The notes under the pieces: generated by a model | Seen by the model: the letters and a program-made list of their open reading frames with translations, nothing else | What the model was told of the DNA's origin: nothing | Databases searched by the model: none | Translations under genes and position numbers: made by a program | Shown here: positions 58,375 to 64,000 of the stretch, piece by piece | Layout: the number at the start of each line of letters is the position of its first letter | How positions within the stretch are numbered: the first letter of the stretch is position 1 | Assembly (NCBI GenBank): GCA_031546815.1 | Contig: JAVBJV010000027.1 | Span: forward strand, 1-64,000 | Length of the DNA stretch: 64,000 bases | Direction: 5' to 3' | Origin: JAVBJV01 sp031546815 | GTDB taxonomy: Bacteria > Pseudomonadota > Alphaproteobacteria > Acetobacterales > Acetobacteraceae

Positions 58375-58965
58375 CTACAGGCTGCCCTTGGTGGACGGCA
58401 CTTCATTGCCCATGCGCGGGTCGGCCTCAACCGCCATGCGCAGCGCCCGCGCCACGGCCTTGAAGCACGCTTCCGCCACGTGGTGTGCGTTGGTGCCCGC
58501 TTTCATGGTGATGTGCAGCGTAATGCCCGCGTTGAACGCGAAGGCGCGGAAAAATTCCTCGAACAGTTCGGTGTCGATCTCGCCGATCTTCGGCGCGCGG
58601 AATGTCACGTCCCAGGCCAGGAACGGGCGGCCCGAGATGTCGATCGTGGCGTCCACCAGCGCCTCGTCCATCGGCACCACGGCGTGACCGAAACGGCGGA
58701 TGCCGCGCTTGTCGCCCAGTGCCTTGTTCAGCGCCTGCCCCAGCACGATGCCGACATCTTCCGTCGTGTGATGGAAATCGATGTGCAGATCGCCCTTCGC
58801 CGCCACGCGCAGGTCGAACAGCCCGTGTCGCGCCAGCGCCGTCAGCATATGGTCGAGGAAACCGATGCCGGTGGCGATCTCGGCCTTGCCGGAGCCGTCC
58901 AGCGACAGTGCCAGGCTGATATCGGTCTCGGAGGTCGTGCGGGTCAGGTCTGTCATGCGTGCCAT
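58375..58965 (-). CDS. hisB: Imidazoleglycerol-phosphate dehydratase
   Basis: 196 residues. Two-metal dehydratase: GIGFLDHMLTALARHG, DLHIDFHHTTEDVGIVLGQA, GHAVVPMDEALV and AGTNAHHVAEACFKA carry the metal-binding His and Glu residues. Monofunctional (no phosphatase domain). ATG 58965 or 58956. First gene of the long minus-strand run, divergent from plsC across 87 bases. Confidence 0.96.
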   Translation of the reverse strand: MARMTDLTRTTSETDISLALSLDGSGKAEIATGIGFLDHMLTALARHGLFDLRVAAKGDLHIDFHHTTEDVGIVLGQALNKALGDKRGIRRFGHAVVPMDEALVDATIDISGRPFLAWDVTFRAPKIGEIDTELFEEFFRAFAFNAGITLHITMKAGTNAHHVAEACFKAVARALRMAVEADPRMGNEVPSTKGSL

Positions 58966-59052
58966 GAGGGAGATTTACCGCAAGAAACGCCCGCTCACCA
59001 GTCCGGTATGAATGGATTGCACCGGACGCCGTCCTCGCGTACTGGTTCGGAC

Positions 59053-60006
59053 ATGACAGCCCAGACTGCCCGCCTGCGCCCCCGTGGCCTGATCCGCCCG
59101 CCCAGGGACTTGGACTACCGCGCCCTGATGGCCGCCGCCGAGGCCGCGGACGAGCGCGACTATATCCAGTTCAGCAAGCTTACCCCGTTGAAATTGCTGC
59201 GTACTATCCGCAGAATCGGGCTGGTGCTGCTGTGGGTGCTGATTGCCATGCCCATCCAGACGGTGCTGGTGGCGCTGCCCGGGCGGCTCGATTCCGCGGG
59301 CTGCCGGGCGATCTGGAAAGTGGCGCTGTGGATTCTGGGCATTCGGGTCCGCGTGGTCGGCACCGATGTGGCCTCCACTACCGACCGGCCGGTGATCTAC
59401 GCCTCGGCCCATACGTCGTGGTTGGATATCCCGGTGCTGGGCAGCCGCCTGACCGCGTGCTTCATCGCCAAGGCCGAGGTCGGGCAATGGCCGATCTTCC
59501 GCCACATCGCCCGCCTTGGCCGCACGCTGTATGTATCGCGCAGCCGCGGCAAGACCGGGCGCGAGCGCGACGACATGCGTGGCCGCCTGAACGGTGGCGA
59601 CAACCTGATCCTGTTCCCCGAAGGCACCACCAGCGACGGATCGCGCACGCTGACGTTCCGTTCGGCCTTTTTCTCGCTGGCGGACGACATTCCGGGCCAG
59701 CCGCGCCCGATGGTCCAGCCGGTAACCGTGGTCTACGACCTGCTGGCCGGACTGCCGTGCGGGCGGCGGTCGCGCCCGGTGTTCGCCTGGTATGGCGATA
59801 TGGATATCGGCAGCCATTTCTGGCGGTTCGCGCGTTATAAGAACAGCCGCGTCACCATCGTGTTGCACGCACCGCTGGACCCGGCACAATTCCCGGACCG
59901 CAAGGCTCTGGCGCAGGCAGCCTGGCAGGCGGCGTCGCAAGGGGCCGACCGGTTGCGCCAGAACCGCGCGCCGGAACCGGTGACCATCGCCGCAGGCGCC
60001 GCTTGA
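59053..60006 (+). CDS. plsC: 1-acyl-sn-glycerol-3-phosphate acyltransferase
   Basis: 317 residues. A hydrophobic segment (about 57-76) anchors it in the inner membrane. The acyltransferase blocks are SAHTSWLDIPVLGS (HX4D, about 118-131), FIAKAEVGQWPIFRHIARLG, LFPEGTTSDGSRTLTFRSAF and VQPVTVVYD. This LPLAT family contains PlsC and the ornithine-lipid OlsA enzymes; the sequence does not separate them. ATG 59053 follows GGTTCGGAC. Confidence 0.88.
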   Translation: MTAQTARLRPRGLIRPPRDLDYRALMAAAEAADERDYIQFSKLTPLKLLRTIRRIGLVLLWVLIAMPIQTVLVALPGRLDSAGCRAIWKVALWILGIRVRVVGTDVASTTDRPVIYASAHTSWLDIPVLGSRLTACFIAKAEVGQWPIFRHIARLGRTLYVSRSRGKTGRERDDMRGRLNGGDNLILFPEGTTSDGSRTLTFRSAFFSLADDIPGQPRPMVQPVTVVYDLLAGLPCGRRSRPVFAWYGDMDIGSHFWRFARYKNSRVTIVLHAPLDPAQFPDRKALAQAAWQAASQGADRLRQNRAPEPVTIAAGAA

Positions 60007-60164
60007 CACGAAACCCCGCAATTGCCGAGACTCAATCCAGTTGTAATCTTTGAAACAGGAGGCTTGTAGGCGCCCTTGCGTTTGACCGTTCCGACATGGT
60101 CGGGAATGTCTGCGTCCTTCGTTCCGGTCCAGCGACCGGTGCGGCCAGCGAGACCTTTGTACCC
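60007..60164. other. Gap between plsC and miaB
   Basis: 158 bases. An in-frame ATG at 60096 would extend miaB by 23 residues but has no ribosome site. No hairpin or promoter of note was identified by eye. Confidence 0.4.
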
Positions 60165-61586
60165 ATGACCAGCACCCCAGTATCCATGTCCCAGAATCAC
60201 GCCGCCCACACGCCCAATCACAAGAAGCTGCACGTCATCACCTGGGGTTGCCAGATGAATGTGTACGACAGCGCCCGCATGGCCGACGTGCTCGCCCCGC
60301 TGGGCTATGCCCCGCACGACACGCCCGAGGGTGCCGACATGGTGATCCTCAACACGTGCCACATCCGCGAGAAAGCCACCGACAAGGTGTTTTCCGAACT
60401 CGGCCGCCTGCGCAAGGCGAAGGACGCCAAGGCCGAAGCGGGCGGCAAGATGGTGCTGGCCGTGGCCGGGTGCGTGGCGCAGGCCGAGGGACAACTGATC
60501 CGCGAGCGTGCCCCCTACGTCGATATCGTGCTGGGTCCGCAGACCTATCACCGCCTGCCCGAGATGGTGGCACAGGCCGCGCGCGGCGCAGGCGTGGTGC
60601 TGGAGACCGACTTCCCCGCCGAAGCCAAGTTCGACCACCTGCCCGACACACAGGAAAAACAGGGCGTCACCGCGTTCCTCACCGTGCAGGAAGGCTGCGA
60701 CAAGTTCTGTTCCTTCTGCGTGGTGCCCTATACGCGCGGGGCGGAATTCTCGCGCCCGGTCGCCGCGATCGTGGCCGAGGCACGGCATCTGGTCTCGATG
60801 GGTGTGCGTGAACTCACGCTGCTGGGACAAAACGTCAATGCGTTCCACGGCGAAGGCGCGGATGGCAGTGAATGGGGCCTTGCCCAGCTGGTGCACGCGC
60901 TGGCCGAGATCCCCGATCTGGCGCGCATCCGCTACACCACGTCACACCCGCGCGACATGGACGACGCGCTGATCGCGGCGCACCGCGACCTGCCGCAGCT
61001 GATGCCGTTCCTGCATCTGCCGGTGCAGTCGGGGTCGGACAGGATTCTGTCGGCGATGAACCGCAAGCACACTGCCGATGAGTATCGCCGCCTGATCGAC
61101 AAGCTGCGCACCGCGCGCCCCGATCTGGCGCTGTCGTCCGACTTTATCGTGGGGCATCCGGGCGAAACGCGCGCCGATTTCGACGCCACCATGCAGCTGA
61201 TTCGCGACGTGGATTTCGCGCTGGCCTATTCGTTCAAATACTCGGGCCGCCCCGGCACCCCCGCCGCCGGCGCGCCGATGCAGGTGGCCGAGGCCGAGAA
61301 GGACGCACGCCTGGCCGAATTGCAGGCGCTGCTGCGCGACCAGCAGGCGGCGTTTAACGCGCGCACCACAGGTTCCACCATTCCGGTGCTGGTCACCGGG
61401 CCGGGCCGCCGCCCGGGACAGATCGGCGGACGCTCGCCCTGGCTGCAACCGGTCCACGCCGATGGCCCGGTTTCACTGACCGGACAGATCGTCAACATGA
61501 CGATCACCAACGGTCAGCCGTTCTCTCTTGCTGCGATACTGGACCCCACACACATCCGGGAGACACTCCGCACGTGGCAGACATGA
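60165..61586 (+). CDS. miaB: tRNA-2-methylthio-N6-dimethylallyladenosine synthase
   Basis: 473 residues from ATG 60165. Radical-SAM methylthiotransferase with two 4Fe-4S clusters: the N-terminal domain cysteines in ITWGCQMNVYDS, LNTCHIREKA and VAGCVAQAEG, the radical-SAM cluster in GCDKFCSFCVVPYTRG, and a C-terminal TRAM domain (GRSPWLQPVHADG). SFKYSGRPGTPAA is conserved. A later ATG at 60186 is also possible. ATGA overlap with phoH. Confidence 0.96.
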   Translation: MTSTPVSMSQNHAAHTPNHKKLHVITWGCQMNVYDSARMADVLAPLGYAPHDTPEGADMVILNTCHIREKATDKVFSELGRLRKAKDAKAEAGGKMVLAVAGCVAQAEGQLIRERAPYVDIVLGPQTYHRLPEMVAQAARGAGVVLETDFPAEAKFDHLPDTQEKQGVTAFLTVQEGCDKFCSFCVVPYTRGAEFSRPVAAIVAEARHLVSMGVRELTLLGQNVNAFHGEGADGSEWGLAQLVHALAEIPDLARIRYTTSHPRDMDDALIAAHRDLPQLMPFLHLPVQSGSDRILSAMNRKHTADEYRRLIDKLRTARPDLALSSDFIVGHPGETRADFDATMQLIRDVDFALAYSFKYSGRPGTPAAGAPMQVAEAEKDARLAELQALLRDQQAAFNARTTGSTIPVLVTGPGRRPGQIGGRSPWLQPVHADGPVSLTGQIVNMTITNGQPFSLAAILDPTHIRETLRTWQT

Positions 61587-62599
61587 CCCCCGACAAAACC
61601 ATCACCCTGCAGTTCGACGGCAACACATTGCTGCCGGTCCTGTATGGCGAGCACGACCGCAATCTGGCGCGCATCGAACAGGCGTTCGGTGTGCGACTGG
61701 CCTCGCGCGGGAACAAGCTGTCCATCGCGGGCAGCCCCGAACAGGTCGACCACGCCCGCATCGCCCTGCTGGGCCTGTGGCAGCGGCTGGAAGCGGGCGA
61801 GATCATCACCACCCCCGATGTCGAAACCGCCATCCGCATGGTCGATATGGACGGCGATCCGCGTCTGCCACTGGCCGACATGCCCGCCATCCGCACCAAG
61901 CGCGGCTCGATCGCACCACGATCCCCGGCGCAGGCGGCGTATATGGAGATGCTGCGCAAGAACGAACTGACCTTCGGCATTGGCCCCGCGGGCACCGGCA
62001 AGACCTATCTGGCGGTCGCGCAGGCTGTGGCAATGCTGCAATCCGACAAGGTGGACCGCATCGTGCTGTCGCGCCCGGCGGTGGAAGCGGGCGAACGGCT
62101 CGGCTTTCTACCCGGCGACATGAAGGAAAAAGTCGATCCGTATCTGCGCCCGCTGTACGACGCGCTGCACGACATGATGCCCGGCGAACAGGTGATCCGC
62201 CGCATGCAGACCGGCGAGATCGAGATCGCGCCGCTGGCCTTCATGCGCGGGCGGACTCTGGCGCATTCCTTCGTCATTCTGGACGAGGCGCAGAACACCA
62301 CGCCGGTGCAGATGAAGATGGTGCTCACCCGTCTGGGTGAAGGCAGCCGCATGGTGGTGACGGGCGACCTGAGCCAGGTGGACCTGCCCGCCGGGGTGAA
62401 ATCCGGCCTGCGTGATGCGGTGGAGACACTGGAAGGTGTGGCTGGTATTGGTATAAACCGCTTCAGCAACCGCGACGTTGTGCGCCACCCGCTGGTGGCA
62501 AAGATTGTTGATGCATATGACGCGCGCGACACGGCCCAACGTGAACGCGCAAAGGAGAAACCGGCGAAATCCGGTGCAAGTGATGGAACCGGGAAGTAG
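61583..62599 (+). CDS. phoH: PhoH family ATPase
   Basis: 338 residues. NTP-binding protein of the PhoH/YbeZ type with an N-terminal KH-like region (about 20-65), Walker A FGIGPAGTGKTYLAVAQAV (about 134-152), LSRPAVEAGERLGFLPGD and Walker B VILDEAQNTTPVQMKMVL, GDLSQVDLP. The miaB-phoH-ybeY-corC order is widely conserved and links it to YbeY and rRNA maturation. ATG overlaps the miaB stop; a GTG three codons earlier is possible. Lys-rich tail. Confidence 0.94.
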   Translation: MTPDKTITLQFDGNTLLPVLYGEHDRNLARIEQAFGVRLASRGNKLSIAGSPEQVDHARIALLGLWQRLEAGEIITTPDVETAIRMVDMDGDPRLPLADMPAIRTKRGSIAPRSPAQAAYMEMLRKNELTFGIGPAGTGKTYLAVAQAVAMLQSDKVDRIVLSRPAVEAGERLGFLPGDMKEKVDPYLRPLYDALHDMMPGEQVIRRMQTGEIEIAPLAFMRGRTLAHSFVILDEAQNTTPVQMKMVLTRLGEGSRMVVTGDLSQVDLPAGVKSGLRDAVETLEGVAGIGINRFSNRDVVRHPLVAKIVDAYDARDTAQRERAKEKPAKSGASDGTGK

Positions 62600-63065
62600 A
62601 TGCCCGCCCTGCCCCGAGAATGGGTGGGGCGAAGACGACGAAGACCCTTACCCTAGTCTGCTGATCACCGATCGGCGCTGGCATCGGTTGGTGCCGAATG
62701 TCGCGCGGCTGGTGCGTCGCGCGCTGGCGGGTGAATACGTGCACGTGGTGCTGGCCGACGACCTGACGTTGCGGCGGTTAAACCACCGCCATCAGGCGCA
62801 CGGCCCGATCGGCAGCAACCAGCCGACCAATGTGCTGACCTTTACCGATACATCCGAAATCATCCTGGCATCCGGCGTGGTTGCGCGCGAGGCACGGGCC
62901 GCTGGCCTGCGCCCGGCGCAGCGGCTTGCGCATCTGCTGGTGCATGGCGCGCTGCATCTGGCCGGTTACGAACACGACCATCCGGGTGAAGCGCTGCGGA
63001 TGGAAATGGCTGAATCTCGCCGCCTGGCCAAGCTTGGCGTGCCCAACCCCTGGAAATTCTTATGA
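62583..63065 (+). CDS. ybeY: Endoribonuclease YbeY
   Basis: 160 residues. Metal-dependent RNase for 16S rRNA 3' end maturation and ribosome quality control. The zinc motif is HLLVHGALHLAGYEHDHPGE (HGxLHLxGYxH) and the PTNVLTFTDT block is typical. ATG 62583 overlaps the end of phoH by 17 bases, a longer overlap than the usual four, so a slightly later start cannot be excluded. Overlaps the CorC-type gene by four bases. Confidence 0.94.
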   Translation: MEPGSRCPPCPENGWGEDDEDPYPSLLITDRRWHRLVPNVARLVRRALAGEYVHVVLADDLTLRRLNHRHQAHGPIGSNQPTNVLTFTDTSEIILASGVVAREARAAGLRPAQRLAHLLVHGALHLAGYEHDHPGEALRMEMAESRRLAKLGVPNPWKFL

Positions 63066-63943
63066 GCGGCGCCAATAGCCAACGCGATTCCATTCTTGCC
63101 CGTCTGCGAACGCTGATGTGGAAGCGCAGCGCCGAACCATCGGCGCGCGACGCAATCGCCGAGCTGGTGCACGACGACCAGCAGAGCGACGACACGCCGT
63201 ACGAAGATACACTCGACCGGCAGGAACGCGCGCTGATCGTCAACGTGCTGCACCTGCGCGACACCACAGCGTATGACGTGATGATCCCGCGCGCCGATAT
63301 TGTGGCGCTGAAAGCGGACACCAAATTTGACGACGTGATCCGCCTGATGCGTGACGAGGGGCATTCGCGGTTCCCGGTGTATGGCGAGCAGTTGGACGAT
63401 ATTGTGGGCATGGTGCACATCAAGGATGTGCTGATGCATCTGAACTCGCCCGACACATTTTCGCTGAAGGCGATTTTGCGTCGGCCGCTGATGGTGGCTC
63501 CGCAGATCCCGGTGCTGGATCTGCTGCTGCAGATGCGCCAGGCGCGCATGCACATGGCGCTGGTGGTGGACGAGTATGGCGGCATCGATGGTCTGATCTC
63601 GATCGAGGATCTGGTCGAGACGATTGTCGGTGATATTTCCGACGAACACGACGATCCGGACACACCGGGTATTATCGAGCGCGCGGATGGCACGGCCGAT
63701 CTGGACGCACGCCTGCCGATCGAAGACTTCGAGGAAAAATTCGGTCCCGTGCTGACCGAGGACGAACGCGGTGCCGACATTGATACGGTGGGTGGTCTGG
63801 TCTTCATGCTGGCGGGCCGTGTGCCCGCGCGCGGGGAAGTGCTGTCGCATCCGTCGGGTCTGGAGTTCCGCGTGCTGGATGCGGATGCGCGACGGATCAG
63901 GCGGTTGCGCGTGAAGAAGAAACCGGTGGCGGTGGTGGAGTAG
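63062..63943 (+). CDS. CorC/TlyC-type CBS domain protein
   Basis: 293 residues. Two CBS domains (TAYDVMIPRADIVALKADTK and VVDEYGGIDGLISIEDLVE) followed by the CorC_HlyC domain (TADLDARLPIEDFEEKFGPV, TVGGLVFMLAGRVPARGEVL). No membrane DUF21 domain, so it is the soluble type linked to magnesium and cobalt efflux. Usual neighbour of ybeY in proteobacteria. Confidence 0.92.
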   Translation: MSGANSQRDSILARLRTLMWKRSAEPSARDAIAELVHDDQQSDDTPYEDTLDRQERALIVNVLHLRDTTAYDVMIPRADIVALKADTKFDDVIRLMRDEGHSRFPVYGEQLDDIVGMVHIKDVLMHLNSPDTFSLKAILRRPLMVAPQIPVLDLLLQMRQARMHMALVVDEYGGIDGLISIEDLVETIVGDISDEHDDPDTPGIIERADGTADLDARLPIEDFEEKFGPVLTEDERGADIDTVGGLVFMLAGRVPARGEVLSHPSGLEFRVLDADARRIRRLRVKKKPVAVVE

Positions 63944-63978
63944 GCTCGCCGGGAAACGCCTTGAGGAATTTAAAAAGA

Positions 63979-64000
63979 ATGAGCCGTTTTATAGCGACTA
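63979..64000 (+). CDS. Possible 5' end of the next gene
   Basis: ATG at 63979 opens MSRFIAT up to the edge, preceded by GAGGAATTTAAAAAGA. In this neighbourhood the next gene is often lnt, but seven codons do not allow a call. Confidence 0.25.

Noticed and set aside
1..64000. CRISPR arrays, insertion sequences, prophage or a defence island
   Set aside because: No spaced direct repeats, transposase, integrase or restriction-type genes were found on either strand; the gene content is core metabolism and envelope biogenesis.

Overview
This is a GC-rich chromosomal segment of an alphaproteobacterium. The family assignments point there: a ctaC-ctaD-ctaB block, a DUF3035 (BamF-like) lipoprotein beside lspA and ileS, addAB rather than recBCD, the AmgK/MurU recycling pair, a UbiM/COQ6-type hydroxylase and an expanded set of TctC binding proteins. 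Several of these, and the intergenic hairpins, fit the Rhodospirillales/Acetobacteraceae side of the class, but no rRNA is present and genus cannot be given. Nearly all of the window is core housekeeping DNA. There is no prophage, CRISPR array, transposase or classical defence island.

Layout. 1-3.1 kb (minus): cytochrome c oxidase subunits II and I and the heme O synthase (cut by the left edge). 3.2-9.7 kb (minus): a zinc/iron-type cation efflux protein, a membrane GGDEF-EAL protein, DNA polymerase I and a small zinc-finger protein. 9.8-13.4 kb (plus): a lipoprotein hydrolase, two tandem TorF-type porins, tRNA-Arg(CCG) and a GlsB-type membrane protein. 13.4-15.0 kb (minus): a glycine-zipper lipoprotein and a ferredoxin-NADP reductase. 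15.2-24.1 kb (plus): tsaE-amgK-murU-addB-addA, every junction a 4-base overlap, then trxA. 24.2-27.2 kb (minus): accD-folC and two paralogous glyoxalase-like genes. 27.3-30.3 kb (plus): an acyltransferase, waaA and lpxK for lipid A/Kdo. 30.3-34.1 kb: a glycine-zipper lipoprotein, an FAD hydroxylase, an orphan solute-binding protein and a PhnB-like protein. 34.1-38.2 kb: a thioesterase and xseA (minus) divergent from purD and a DUF1835 gene (plus). 38.3-41.5 kb: three tandem Tat-type TctC binding proteins. 41.6-45.3 kb: a membrane protein with a low-complexity tail, tadA, a glutamine-amidotransferase-fold hydrolase, an RluB-type synthase, rsmD and a YegP-like gene. 45.4-59.0 kb (minus): one long co-directional run, hisB-hisH-GNAT-hisA-ribF-ileS-lspA-DUF3035-M16-M16-pgi-mutL. 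59.0-64 kb (plus): plsC, miaB-phoH-ybeY-corC.

Two observations stand out. First, the cytochrome oxidase carries acid-to-amide changes at both carboxylate ligands of the buried Mg/Mn site, one in subunit I (Asa His-Asn instead of His-Asp) and one in subunit II (Cys-Asn-Gln-Ile-Cys instead of Cys-x-Glu-x-Cys), while heme, CuB, CuA and proton-channel residues are kept. Second, a dispersed 148-bp element with inverted ends occurs in two full copies and one internally deleted 64-bp copy. Each copy abuts or supplies the stop codon of a neighbouring gene, and the two ends of each copy match each other in a copy-specific way. The rest of the interest lies in RNA-level structure: a run of five hairpins after the PhnB-like gene, competing leader hairpins before the GGDEF-EAL gene and before the second porin, and palindromes in front of glsB and the amidotransferase gene.

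Start sites were chosen by signal peptide, ribosome binding site and overlap with the preceding stop, so several differ from the longest open frame. All family calls are from reading motifs by eye; no database search was possible.
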